Shown piece after piece: positions 9,185 to 17,311 of a DNA stretch of 64,000 bases; the first letter of the stretch is position 1, and every line of letters begins with the position of its first letter. Source of the DNA: Lachnospiraceae bacterium. GTDB lineage: Bacteria > Bacillota > Clostridia > Lachnospirales > Lachnospiraceae. Position numbers and translations under genes: made by a program. The stretch covers positions 68,456-132,455 of the forward strand of contig JAFRWW010000009.1 in the NCBI GenBank assembly GCA_017441585.1, written 5' to 3'. Below the pieces are notes generated by a model. The model did not search any database. It was given only the letters and a program-made list of their open reading frames with translations, and was not told the DNA's origin.

Positions 9185-9406
9185 CTAGTTAGTGACCAGC
9201 TCAATGGGCCGGATCTGCTTTGCGGCGCCGTCGCTTCCGACCACCTCTACCCGGGAGGTAACGCTCCATGCGATCATGCCGGTCAACAGCAGCAAAAGCA
9301 CCGTCAGCATAAGCCAGACAGACGGCGTGGTCACACGGATATATTCGTTCAGCTGTTCCGGTGAAGAAAGCTTGCCGATAGTCTTTTTTTTGAAAAGTCT
9401 CACCAT
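9185..9406 (-). CDS. orphan short protein like the N-terminus of NHLM/HlyD-type secretion proteins
   Basis: 73 residues with KLSSPEQLNEYIRVTTP followed by one membrane segment (about 29-50) and a short basic/acidic tail. The LSSPEQL...V(T)P-x-x-W-hydrophobic pattern is what I know from the start of HlyD-like membrane-fusion proteins of NHLM/NHLP peptide export systems, but those continue for 300 or more residues. Here a stop follows soon after the membrane segment and no periplasmic adaptor domain follows in any frame, since the zinc-ribbon gene starts 37 bp on. It may be a trimmed remnant or a stand-alone docking peptide. The ribosome site is weak (GGGAGA). Confidence 0.55.
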   Translation of the reverse strand: MVRLFKKKTIGKLSSPEQLNEYIRVTTPSVWLMLTVLLLLLTGMIAWSVTSRVEVVGSDGAAKQIRPIELVTN

Positions 9407-9433
9407 GTTCTCCCAACAAAGAATAAAAAAAAC

Positions 9434-9462
9434 TTGTCTAAAATCAAAAATGATAGTACAAT
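9434..9462 (+). promoter_or_regulatory. promoter of tRNA-Ser
   Basis: TTGTCT (9434-9439), 17-bp spacer, TACAAT (9457-9462), ending 20 bp before the mature tRNA 5' end. Confidence 0.75.
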
Positions 9463-9481
9463 GTAAAAGTTCGCAGCAGAT

Positions 9482-9571
9482 GGAGACGTATCGAAGCGGT
9501 CATAACGAGCTCGACTCGAAATCGAGTTGTCGGTTTATCCCGGCACGTGGGTTCGAATCCCACCGTCTCCG
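9482..9571 (+). tRNA. tRNA-Ser (anticodon CGA)
   Basis: 90 nt with a full cloverleaf. The acceptor GGAGACG pairs with CGTCTCC, discriminator G. The anticodon stem CTCGA/TCGAG holds the loop CTCGAAA (anticodon CGA, reads UCG). There is a long variable arm typical of class II tRNAs, and a T-arm GTGGG-TTCGAAT-CCCAC. The 3' CCA is not encoded. Flanked by its own promoter and terminator, so it is a single-gene transcript facing against the neighbouring minus-strand genes. Confidence 0.97.
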
Positions 9572-9576
9572 CTTTA

Positions 9577-9604
9577 AGCCCCCGGTACTCACCGGGGCTT
9601 TTTT
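9577..9604 (+). terminator. rho-independent terminator of tRNA-Ser
   Basis: AGCCCCCGGT pairs with ACCGGGGCT (one bulged C), followed by TTTTTT, starting six bases after the tRNA. Confidence 0.9.
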
Positions 9605-9677
9605 ATTCCCGTCTCTCCTATATAAAATCCGGGAGATGGCTCCCCCGGATCATTATGATCTGTACAGTCTTAAAATC

Positions 9678-10301
9678 TTAAAGCTTTAAGATAATGGTCA
9701 TGTCTACCTTATCCTTCTTAACGCCCACGGTAACCTCATCGGCTATGCTGGCCACTATGGATTTTTCCAGCTCGTCCCTGGCTTCCTCCACTTCATCGCC
9801 TCCGTCCTCTATGGCGTTTCTGTACTGGGACAGGGACCATACTGCCGCATGATCCATACCCAGGGCAGGATCTGATCCCATGAATCCGTAATCTACCAAA
9901 GAACCGTCATACTCCTGACGCATGCTCATGACACTGTCATAGTTTAAGATACCGTTCTCAATGATATCGCTTATCTTACCCATGAAGCCCTTAACCGCTG
10001 CGTTCTCTCCGCTGGTGGACATGCTAATGAGCTCGCTCTTTTTATCCGCATCCATGATGGTCTTGGCGGTGAGACAGATCCTGCATTCATTGTCATCACC
10101 TTCAAAATGCAGAAGCGCCTGATAATCCGGAAGCATCGCTCCCACCATACCAAGAGTCTCTTCCGTGAGAAGTCTCATATGAAGTGCCTTCTTACCCTTA
10201 AGATCGATCTTTTCCAGAAAAGAATCCACCATTTCAAGGGCCTCTGATATCTGGGGTGCCTTATTATTAACCACCATATCGCCTGTAGATACTGTAAACA
10301 T
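9678..10301 (-). CDS. hypothetical protein, possibly a degenerate HATPase (RsbW-like) regulator
   Basis: 207 residues, soluble and acidic, no signal peptide. The first 130 residues look like an HATPase_c fold of the anti-sigma-factor kinase type: a helix with LRLLTEETLGM-like spacing where the N-box would be, and a later S-G-x-N-A-A-V-K-G-F-M-G-K-I stretch like the G2/ATP-lid region. The canonical N-box Asn is missing, so ATP binding is doubtful. The C-terminal part is charged (GGDEVEEARDELEKS). An RNA-binding or structural role is equally possible; the family is not firmly recognised. Preceded by AGGAGG and a possible extended -10 promoter; stands as a single gene. Confidence 0.5.
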   Translation of the reverse strand: MFTVSTGDMVVNNKAPQISEALEMVDSFLEKIDLKGKKALHMRLLTEETLGMVGAMLPDYQALLHFEGDDNECRICLTAKTIMDADKKSELISMSTSGENAAVKGFMGKISDIIENGILNYDSVMSMRQEYDGSLVDYGFMGSDPALGMDHAAVWSLSQYRNAIEDGGDEVEEARDELEKSIVASIADEVTVGVKKDKVDMTIILKL

Positions 10302-10353
10302 AGGTCAGTCCTCCTGATCAAACAATCCTTAGTTAAACAAAAAAACAAGTTAT

Positions 10354-10362
10354 ATTATAACA
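10354..10362 (-). promoter_or_regulatory. extended -10 promoter of the 207-residue gene
   Basis: Minus-strand TGTTATAAT (TGn plus perfect TATAAT), about 53 bp before the ATG at 10301. The -35 is poor. Confidence 0.5.
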
Positions 10363-10386
10363 CATTTTCACCAAATATGATACATC

Positions 10387-10424
10387 AAAAAAGGGCCGGT
10401 GCGTCTAACGCATATCGGCCCTTC
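10387..10424 (-). terminator. terminator of the amino-acid ABC operon, overlapping the permease stop
   Basis: On the minus strand GGGCCGATATGCG pairs (with one internal mismatch region) with CGCACCGGCCC around the permease stop codon at 10405-10407, and is followed by TTTTTT (10387-10392). Confidence 0.85.
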
Positions 10425-11106
10425 TCATTCTCTTTTCTATCTGCGCAAACAATAAGGTCAAAAGCTTTACCGTCAGCAGATATATGAACGCCGCTCCTAT
10501 AAGCGGCATGAAAGCGTCATAAGTCCGGGACGCTATCTGATTGGCTGTTCTGGTAAGATCGGACAGGGACACATATCCCACTATGGCCGTCTCCTTTAAG
10601 AGGACTATGAACTCATTCCCCAGAGGAGGAAGAGCCGTCTTAAAAGCCTGCGGCAGTATGATATGTCTGTAGGTCTGCGCCGTGGACAGTCCCAGAGACC
10701 TTCCGGCCTCCATCTGTCCCTTATCGACGGAGAGGATGCCCGCCCTGATGATCTCGGCCACATAGGCCCCGGAATTGATACCGAAAGACAGGCAGGCAAC
10801 CAGAACGCCGTTTTTTGAATTAGCCATGATGACAAACCACATGATAAGAAGCTGGAGGACACTGGGTGTTCCCCTTATCACATCGATGTAGAAATCCGCC
10901 ACGATATTGAGCAGCGACCTTTTCCCGTCGGACCGGGTGTGGAGCTTCATGAACGCGAGTATCGTGCCTATGATCACTCCCAGCACGGCAGCGATGAGCG
11001 CCACCCTAAATGTGAGCAAAAATCCGCTTACGTACAGTTTCCATCTGTCACCGGTTATAAAAGCCGCCTCAAATCTGCCGGCTGTTTTTGAAAGCCATTC
11101 ACTCAT
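10405..11106 (-). CDS. amino-acid ABC transporter permease (His/Glu/Gln/Arg type)
   Basis: 233 residues with five or so membrane segments. It shows the HisM/GlnP family signatures FLLTFRVALIAAVLGVIIG (N-terminal helix), VIRGTPSVLQ-LL and the EAA loop EAGRSLGLSTAQTYRHIILPQAF (about 137-160) that docks to the ATPase. The start at 11106 lies nine bases after the binding-protein stop, with a weak ribosome site, so coupling is likely. A terminator follows, and no ATP-binding-protein gene is present in the operon or elsewhere in this window. The subunit must borrow an ATPase encoded elsewhere. Confidence 0.93.
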   Translation of the reverse strand: MSEWLSKTAGRFEAAFITGDRWKLYVSGFLLTFRVALIAAVLGVIIGTILAFMKLHTRSDGKRSLLNIVADFYIDVIRGTPSVLQLLIMWFVIMANSKNGVLVACLSFGINSGAYVAEIIRAGILSVDKGQMEAGRSLGLSTAQTYRHIILPQAFKTALPPLGNEFIVLLKETAIVGYVSLSDLTRTANQIASRTYDAFMPLIGAAFIYLLTVKLLTLLFAQIEKRMRRADMR

Positions 11107-11115
11107 ATGCTATGA

Positions 11116-11940
11116 TCATTCAGCCTCTTCAATGTACTTCTTTACAAGCTCGTCAAAAGTGCCGTCTGCCTTAAGCTCCTCAAGAGCCTTGTTAACGGCG
11201 GGAGTAAGCTCGGAATCCTTGGGCAGTGCGATGGCATACTGCTCATTCTCAAAACCGAACTGTGAACCCTCAAGTGCAACCACCTGGCCCTCGAAGTTTG
11301 ACTCAAATACAAGGGCGGGATTCTTATCAACGATAACCGCGTCATTCTTTCCGTTCACCAGATCGTTAACTGCGTCAACGGCCTTGTTATATGCATTTAC
11401 GGTAGCGCCCTCGATATCATCCTCTGCAATGAAGTTACCTGTGGTACCGAGCTGTACGCCTATGTTCTTTCCCACCAGGTCCTCGGCACTCTTGATGTCG
11501 GAATCGGAAGTCACCAGTACATACTGTACTGCCTCATAGTAAGGGTCGGAAAAATCAACGGTCTGAAGACGCTCTTCGGTGACGGTCATACCTGCGATGG
11601 CTCCATCGATCTTGGATCCGATGGCGGTAACGAGGGATGAGAATTCCATATTCTGGATCTCCACCTCTAAGCCCAGCTTCTCTCCCACAGCCTTGATAAG
11701 CGCCATGTCAAATCCGTCGGGTTCCCCGTCATCTCCCACATACTCAAAGGGAGGGAACTCTGCATTGGTCCCAATGATGAGCTTTCCGGACTCCAGGGTC
11801 TTAAACTCTGATGAACCTTCGGAAGTATTACCGGCTGCCGGTGCAGGTGCTGGTGCATCGGGCTTGGCTCCACAGCCTGCAAGACAGAGAGTGCTCATGC
11901 ATACGGCAAGGGCAAGTGCCTTAACTAATAATTTTTTCAT
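11116..11940 (-). CDS. amino-acid ABC transporter substrate-binding lipoprotein
   Basis: 274 residues. A lipoprotein signal peptide with lipobox LAGC (C23) is followed by a Pro/Ala-rich linker and a type II periplasmic-binding fold (SBP_bac_3). This shows LIIGTNAEFPPFEY, EPDGFDMALIKAV, IDGAIAGMTVTEER and VDFSDPYYEA, all typical of polar or basic amino-acid binders. The start is set at 11940 because GAGGAGGATC lies six bases upstream. An ATG five codons earlier lacks a site. First gene of the permease operon, under a clear promoter at 11983-12011. Substrate class is an inference from the family. Confidence 0.95.
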   Translation of the reverse strand: MKKLLVKALALAVCMSTLCLAGCGAKPDAPAPAPAAGNTSEGSSEFKTLESGKLIIGTNAEFPPFEYVGDDGEPDGFDMALIKAVGEKLGLEVEIQNMEFSSLVTAIGSKIDGAIAGMTVTEERLQTVDFSDPYYEAVQYVLVTSDSDIKSAEDLVGKNIGVQLGTTGNFIAEDDIEGATVNAYNKAVDAVNDLVNGKNDAVIVDKNPALVFESNFEGQVVALEGSQFGFENEQYAIALPKDSELTPAVNKALEELKADGTFDELVKKYIEEAE

Positions 11941-11982
11941 AATGATCCTCCTCATAAGATCCTTAATTAATGTATCCGATAG

Positions 11983-12011
11983 ATAATACCATCAAACACC
12001 GAAAAATTCAA
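11983..12011 (-). promoter_or_regulatory. promoter of the amino-acid ABC operon
   Basis: Minus strand: TTGAAT (12006-12011), 17-bp spacer, TATTAT (11983-11988), about 43 bp before the ATG. Confidence 0.8.
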
Positions 12012-12021
12012 CAATCAGTTT

Positions 12022-13029
12022 CTACACCCGGTATCTCAGCCGCAGGCAAAAATGCAGAAAAGGATATAATACTGGAGCGGCCTTGGACACAAAAAAACGG
12101 ACTCTCGGATCCTTTTTCATAAGACAGCAGATCACCCCCGGCACCCTTTTATCAAGCCTGACCAGGAATCGACGACTTTTAATAAACTCAAGCCTTGATA
12201 AGCTTTTCAGATAATAGAGTTTAAGCTGGGTAAAGACCATCTGCAAAAGCTGGGACATGATGATATCCCTCTTGCCCGTCTCCCTTTCATCAAGAGATAC
12301 ATACAGGCCGCAGATCCTGAATATCACCCTCTCATGTTCCATATAATGTCCGACCATGGTCCTTATGTCCACACTCTGTCCCGGCCGGTCCAATCTGTGA
12401 ATATAGACGGGAGTGTGGGATACATACACGCTGTCGATGCCGCATAAAGCCATGGCCGCAAATTCCGTATCCGTGTAAAGACATTTTTCCGGCAGGCGAT
12501 GGGAAACCTTTCTAAGACACTCAGTCCTCACGGTCAAGGAATGCATCATTATCATCCCCGACATTTCCAAGGTGTCAAGATCATACGCCCCGGCCTTAAG
12601 ATGGGAACGGTCATCCTTTATGATACGGCGCACCCCCGTGTCCTTTATAAAGGGAGTAACCACCGCATCCTGTGTACAATGCTCCAGCCGGTGCATAAGC
12701 TTTTTAAAGCCCGATGCATCATACTCATCATCGGCGTCAAGAAGCTTAAAGAAAAGTCCCCTTGCCTCACAAAGAGCCCTGTTTATCACGCTGCCGTAGC
12801 CCTTGTTTTCCTTATGGATGAGCCTTATGGTATGAGGATACCTCTGCACGAATCTGCCGGCTTCCTCCAAAGTACCGTCCGTGGATCCATCGTCTATGAC
12901 CAGCACCTCCAGCTTCCCCGCCAAGTCATCGTCGGATGAGTCAAGGGCAGCTGCGATGCTGCCCAGGGAATAGGACAGATATTTCTCCATGTTGTAAGCG
13001 GCCATGGTCACCGTAAGTATTTTTACCAT
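12022..13029 (-). CDS. family 2 glycosyltransferase
   Basis: 335 residues with a GT-A fold. N-terminal ILTVTMAAYNMEKYL, VLVIDDGSTDGT (nucleotide-sugar binding) and LLDADDEYD (metal-binding DxD equivalent) mark family GT2. The C-terminal third is basic and probably membrane-associated. It would transfer a sugar to a lipid-linked exopolysaccharide or cell-surface glycan intermediate; donor and acceptor are unknown. It overlaps the flippase stop as TGATG and is the last gene of the polysaccharide run that starts behind radA. Ribosome site GAAGGACTG. Confidence 0.92.
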   Translation of the reverse strand: MVKILTVTMAAYNMEKYLSYSLGSIAAALDSSDDDLAGKLEVLVIDDGSTDGTLEEAGRFVQRYPHTIRLIHKENKGYGSVINRALCEARGLFFKLLDADDEYDASGFKKLMHRLEHCTQDAVVTPFIKDTGVRRIIKDDRSHLKAGAYDLDTLEMSGMIMMHSLTVRTECLRKVSHRLPEKCLYTDTEFAAMALCGIDSVYVSHTPVYIHRLDRPGQSVDIRTMVGHYMEHERVIFRICGLYVSLDERETGKRDIIMSQLLQMVFTQLKLYYLKSLSRLEFIKSRRFLVRLDKRVPGVICCLMKKDPRVRFFVSKAAPVLYPFLHFCLRLRYRV

Positions 13030-14510
13030 CAGTCCTTCTTCCTCTTATCACTGTTTTTATACATATACTTCCTTATATCTCCCATGAGTTCCATTGTCAG
13101 TTTCTCCCTGAACAATACCAGCAAAACTCCGTATGCCAAAAAGAAAACCGATCCAAAGACAATGAGGGTAACAAAAGGTGAAAATGCTGTATTTACGCAA
13201 AGGAACATAAGCAGAGCCGTTGAGATAAGTAAAACGGCGACGATCCTTAAATACTGTATACCCTTAAAGAAATCCCCCATCTCTTTCCTAAGAAAGCACA
13301 GCTGGATCAAAAGCACCACGATCTCCGCCAGAAGCGTCCCGACGGCTGCGCCGTCCGGTCCGTAAACGGGGATGAACAGAAGGTTCATCACAAGGTCCGT
13401 AAGCGCTCCCGCCATCACCGAATACAGTACATATTTTTCCCTTCCCGTGGGTACCAGTATCTGGATGCCCAGTATATTTGTGATACCTATCAGAAAAACC
13501 GTGGGCATGATGATCTGCATGACGGACACGGATCTTAAAAATGCACTGCCCGCCAGTAAGGCGATGACATCACCGGCCAGTATGATGAAAAATACCGTAA
13601 GGGGAAGGGCTGTGATTAAAATATAATTCACCGCCTTATTGCAGATGCGCTTAAAGTCCGCCTCAAGTCCCTGTTCAACATAATGGGAAAGTCTGGGCAA
13701 AAGGACGGCACCCAGAGATGTTATAAGGGCCACCAGAAGGCTCTTTACCCTGACGGCGGCGTGATAATATCCCACACTGTCGTCACCGGCCATAAAGCCC
13801 AGCATCACTTCGTCAAGATTTGTATAGACCGTGGTGGCACAGGCCATGAAAAAAAAGATCATGATGCTTTTCATATGGCGCTTCAGATCATAGTTTCCCA
13901 CCGGTTTTAAGTAAATGTATTTTTTTGCACCGAAAAGGTTCAGTATCAGGGAAGCGTAGGAGGCAGTCAGTATCACCAGTGCATAATATACATAATCCCC
14001 ACTGTCCCTCACCATCAAAAACATGATGCAGATGGCGATGAGTTTAAAGACCAGTGATCTGACAGTGATGTAGGTATACTGTTCAAGAGCCTTGAACAGC
14101 CACTCCATGCCCACCGCTTCCAAAAAGATAATGGATGAAAATATCACATAAAGTAACTTATCATCATATAATACGGGAACGAGTCTTATGATCACAAAGA
14201 GAAAGACGCAGGACAAAACAGACGTTATAAGACTGATGGCCAAAAGTTCATGGGTCACCCTGGAAAGCTCTTCCCGGTCATCCCTAACCTCGGCGCAGGC
14301 TCTGATACCATAAACCGGGATCCCCAGCTTGGCGAACATATTGAAATACAGCACCACATTGAGGGCAAAATTAACCTTGCCCACACCGTATGCCAGAAGC
14401 ACTCTTGAAAGGTAGGGTATGGTGATCAGCGGAAAAAAGGCCGACGCGAAACTCAGCAGTGAATTCATTATATAATTGATCTTTAAGGAGCCACTGATCT
14501 TTCCCATCAT
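13029..14510 (-). CDS. oligosaccharide flippase (Wzx/MOP family)
   Basis: 493 residues with about 12-14 membrane segments. The N-terminal Y-x-x-N-x-L-x-x-F region with LITIPYLSRVLLAYGVGKVNFA and the inner YFNMFAKLGIPVYGIR are typical of polysaccharide biosynthesis (MOP superfamily) flippases. It exports undecaprenyl-linked repeat units across the membrane. The start at 14510 immediately follows the preceding stop (14511-14513), with AAGGAG about 11 bases upstream. Coupled with the polymerase-like and GT2 genes. Confidence 0.93.
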   Translation of the reverse strand: MMGKISGSLKINYIMNSLLSFASAFFPLITIPYLSRVLLAYGVGKVNFALNVVLYFNMFAKLGIPVYGIRACAEVRDDREELSRVTHELLAISLITSVLSCVFLFVIIRLVPVLYDDKLLYVIFSSIIFLEAVGMEWLFKALEQYTYITVRSLVFKLIAICIMFLMVRDSGDYVYYALVILTASYASLILNLFGAKKYIYLKPVGNYDLKRHMKSIMIFFFMACATTVYTNLDEVMLGFMAGDDSVGYYHAAVRVKSLLVALITSLGAVLLPRLSHYVEQGLEADFKRICNKAVNYILITALPLTVFFIILAGDVIALLAGSAFLRSVSVMQIIMPTVFLIGITNILGIQILVPTGREKYVLYSVMAGALTDLVMNLLFIPVYGPDGAAVGTLLAEIVVLLIQLCFLRKEMGDFFKGIQYLRIVAVLLISTALLMFLCVNTAFSPFVTLIVFGSVFFLAYGVLLVLFREKLTMELMGDIRKYMYKNSDKRKKD

Positions 14511-15743
14511 CTATTTTCCGGCTCCTTTCTTTTTAACCGCAGCATCTTTTGCTCCCTGTTTTTCCTTAAGTGCAAAAACGGACAGAAAAAATATTGCATA
14601 GCCCATGTCGGGAAGATGATGCTCAAACACCGATGATAAGGCGGTGAAAAAAACCGAAACCAGAAAATAAATATCCGAAGAATATTTTTTGCAGGCAGCC
14701 ACGTAGGATGAGATAAGGATGAGCAGCCATATCACTCCGAACTTTATCCCGCAGAAAAGATAAGAATTATCTATGAAATCGTAATTTTCCCCGACTGCAT
14801 CACGTGGTGCACCGCCCCATCCCGTGAACTCTATATTCCTTCCGAAAACAGACAATCCGTATTTCGCCAAACCGGCACCGGCAAATTTAAGACGCCCCGA
14901 CAACAGTATATCAGCCTTCAAAAAAACCTCCGGAGACCTCATGTATAAAAGCACCAGCCCAAAGGATAAAAGAGCCATAAAAGGCATCGAATAAACAAGA
15001 CATTTTTTAAGACATTTTTCAAGTTTTCCCTCTCCCTTACCGTTCTTTTTTCTGAAGAGAAAAATGAGATATACAATACTCAGTAAAATGATGCAGATGC
15101 AGCCACAACGGGCAGTTGTAAAAATATAAACCGGAATCTGCAAAAGGATCAGGACAAGATAAACACAATGGTTTAATCTTTCCCGGTAAAGATAATAAAC
15201 AGCCAGAATCAGAAAAAACAGATGCGCCACGGCATCCGTAGTATACTTAAAACCGAAGGCATAGGAAATGTGCCCTGCCCCGAACATGGTAGCCGGATAT
15301 TTAAGGTTCTCAATAAAACCCATACCGCAAGCTAAAAGCGTGACGGCCATACCGGCAAGATTCACAATTATAAAAACCTTCAGTATGGATTTAAAAGGAA
15401 CATCCCCGGCACTTACCAAAAACAAAGCCGCCATCAGCAGCATGGAGCTCTCTGTGTGAACTATTGATACCGTTATCACGGCTGACAGAACGACAGCTGC
15501 TTTTAAAAAGATCTGCGCCCCGGTATTATCATCAAAGAGCAGCAGCTTGACGGGAAGGATCACCAGGGGCAGATATTTGATGAGCTTAAATAAAAAAGGT
15601 CTTTCAAACATGGCGGTTTCGAAAAACGCCACGGACAGATACAGGATAAGGCTGACAAGATACAGCCATTCTCCCCTGACTCTCTCCCTTATCTTATCCC
15701 TGAAGCCTTTATAGCCGACTGATTTACTCTTCGTTACCGTCAT
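14511..15743 (-). CDS. polytopic membrane protein, probable polysaccharide polymerase (Wzy-like)
   Basis: 410 residues with about ten to twelve membrane segments and a long extracytoplasmic loop (about 270-330, including FKADILLSGRLKFAGAGLAKYG). Wzy/O-antigen polymerases have little sequence conservation, so the call rests on topology, the large periplasmic loop and its place between a WecG/TagA-type transferase and a Wzx flippase. Starts 23 bp after the preceding stop. No convincing ribosome site is seen. Confidence 0.7.
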   Translation of the reverse strand: MTVTKSKSVGYKGFRDKIRERVRGEWLYLVSLILYLSVAFFETAMFERPFLFKLIKYLPLVILPVKLLLFDDNTGAQIFLKAAVVLSAVITVSIVHTESSMLLMAALFLVSAGDVPFKSILKVFIIVNLAGMAVTLLACGMGFIENLKYPATMFGAGHISYAFGFKYTTDAVAHLFFLILAVYYLYRERLNHCVYLVLILLQIPVYIFTTARCGCICIILLSIVYLIFLFRKKNGKGEGKLEKCLKKCLVYSMPFMALLSFGLVLLYMRSPEVFLKADILLSGRLKFAGAGLAKYGLSVFGRNIEFTGWGGAPRDAVGENYDFIDNSYLFCGIKFGVIWLLILISSYVAACKKYSSDIYFLVSVFFTALSSVFEHHLPDMGYAIFFLSVFALKEKQGAKDAAVKKKGAGK

Positions 15744-15766
15744 ATACCGGATCGTATCTTATACCC

Positions 15767-17308
15767 TTATCTGCGGGTGAGCCACATATATTTAAAATTA
15801 GTGACAAAATAACGCTTGAACAGTCTCTTAGGATCCTGTATGAGCCTATAGAACCATTCCAGATTTGCCTTCTGCATCCACATGGGGGCGCGTTTGATAT
15901 TTCCGCTCTCATAATCAAAGGCTGCCCCCACGCCTATCATCAGGGCATTGATCTGTCCCTTGTGGGCCGCCATCCAGATCTCCTGCTTGGGAGCTCCCAG
16001 ACCCACCCAGAGAAAGTCCGCTCCCGACTCATTGATCTGCCTTACATATTCCTCATCCTCTTCGGGAGTCAGCGTCCTGTAAGGAGGCGAGATCATACCC
16101 GCGATCTCGGCCCCGGGATAACTCTCTTCTATCTTTTCCCTTAAGGTATCCAGAGTCTTCTGCGTAGCCCCGTAAAAGAAATGCTTCCAGCCGTGATCCT
16201 TGCTCCTTTTGAGTAACTCTTTCATAAGATCGGGCCCGGTAACCCTGGCGGCCGTCACATTACCCTCATTGCGGCTGTGCAATGATAAGGGGCCTCCGTC
16301 GGGAAGGGATAGCACGGCGTTATTCTGTATCTGTCTGTAATCCGGATCATCATGAGCCATGACGGTGGTATGGACATTTGCCACACAGATATATTCACCC
16401 CGCCACTCTTCCAGACGTTCAATGATGTCGCCTATGGTCTTTTCCATATTTGTCACGGCTATCCGCACGCCCAGGATATCATCCGTATTCATCACATTCA
16501 GGGGAAACAGATATATGCCTGACACATCCTCCCTGAACACATCGCTGGAATATCCCAGGATATAATCATTAAAAGAAGCGATGGCATAGGCATTTATACC
16601 ATACATGGCGCAGGATGAGATAAATTTGCCGAAATCATCCCTGGCGATGAGCGTATCCGCCAGCACCAGCATCTTGATGGTATTGTTGTGGATATAGTCC
16701 TTTACCTCTTCCGGAGTTCCCAGATATCCGGGGACATTATCCATTTCCTTTTCGGCAAAATAACCCGAATACTCAAAACGACAGTCCTTACTGTTCTGAA
16801 TACCCCTGATAAAGCGTCCCGTCATCTCATTTCCGCCGATGACTATGAGCTTATCGGGCTCCATTTTTCCGCTTAAAAATTTATCCGTCAGATAATGCAA
16901 AAGCAGTCTTTTTATAAAGATTATGACAAAGGAAGTAAGAAGGAAAAGTCCCATCCAGGTTCTGGAAAACTGCTGTCCCTTCACCCAGAACAAAAGAACA
17001 CACATGCCGAAGCTGCTAACCATCTGGACCATGAACACCCTCGTCATCTCTCTCTTGGAGCTTCTGAAATGGATGGTGGAATAGTCTCCCAGCAAAAAAT
17101 AGGTGACGACGGCTATGGCCGCTGCCAAAGGCGCCGCCAGGGCGAATCTGGACATGTCACCCAGTGAAAACGGGGTGGCGATCCTGGCGGGAAGAGAAGC
17201 TCTGATGACGCCGCTTATATAATATGCGGCTACCACCAGGCCGTATTCGACAGCCATATTAAAGAATTTTAATAAACTAGATTCTCTGTAATGTCTGATC
17301 TGTTTCAT
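15767..17308 (-). CDS. membrane-anchored WecG/TagA/CpsF (GT26) glycosyltransferase with sugar-transferase-type N-terminus
   Basis: 513 residues in two parts. Residues 1-270 have four membrane segments (about 13-36, 53-74, 91-110, 119-136) and a Rossmann-like CoA_binding_3 domain starting at KLIVIGGNEM (153-162), as in the N-terminal half of polyprenyl glycosylphosphotransferases. Residues 276-513 are a complete GT26 domain: DILGVRI, ANVHTT (310-315), SLPDGGPL (334-341, D337 candidate base), RVTGPD (355-360) and GAPKQE (438-443). The usual C-terminal phosphoglycosyltransferase domain is absent, replaced by GT26. GT26 enzymes add the second sugar (ManNAc-type in TagA/WecG) to a lipid-linked sugar. 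It starts 3 bp after the radA stop. Confidence 0.88.
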   Translation of the reverse strand: MKQIRHYRESSLLKFFNMAVEYGLVVAAYYISGVIRASLPARIATPFSLGDMSRFALAAPLAAAIAVVTYFLLGDYSTIHFRSSKREMTRVFMVQMVSSFGMCVLLFWVKGQQFSRTWMGLFLLTSFVIIFIKRLLLHYLTDKFLSGKMEPDKLIVIGGNEMTGRFIRGIQNSKDCRFEYSGYFAEKEMDNVPGYLGTPEEVKDYIHNNTIKMLVLADTLIARDDFGKFISSCAMYGINAYAIASFNDYILGYSSDVFREDVSGIYLFPLNVMNTDDILGVRIAVTNMEKTIGDIIERLEEWRGEYICVANVHTTVMAHDDPDYRQIQNNAVLSLPDGGPLSLHSRNEGNVTAARVTGPDLMKELLKRSKDHGWKHFFYGATQKTLDTLREKIEESYPGAEIAGMISPPYRTLTPEEDEEYVRQINESGADFLWVGLGAPKQEIWMAAHKGQINALMIGVGAAFDYESGNIKRAPMWMQKANLEWFYRLIQDPKRLFKRYFVTNFKYMWLTRR

Positions 17309-17311
17309 AAT

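Noticed and set aside
9149..9406. Frameshifted full-length HlyD gene
   Set aside because: No frame downstream of the 73-residue ORF carries a biotin-lipoyl or adaptor domain, and the next gene starts 37 bp away, so simple frameshift is not supported.
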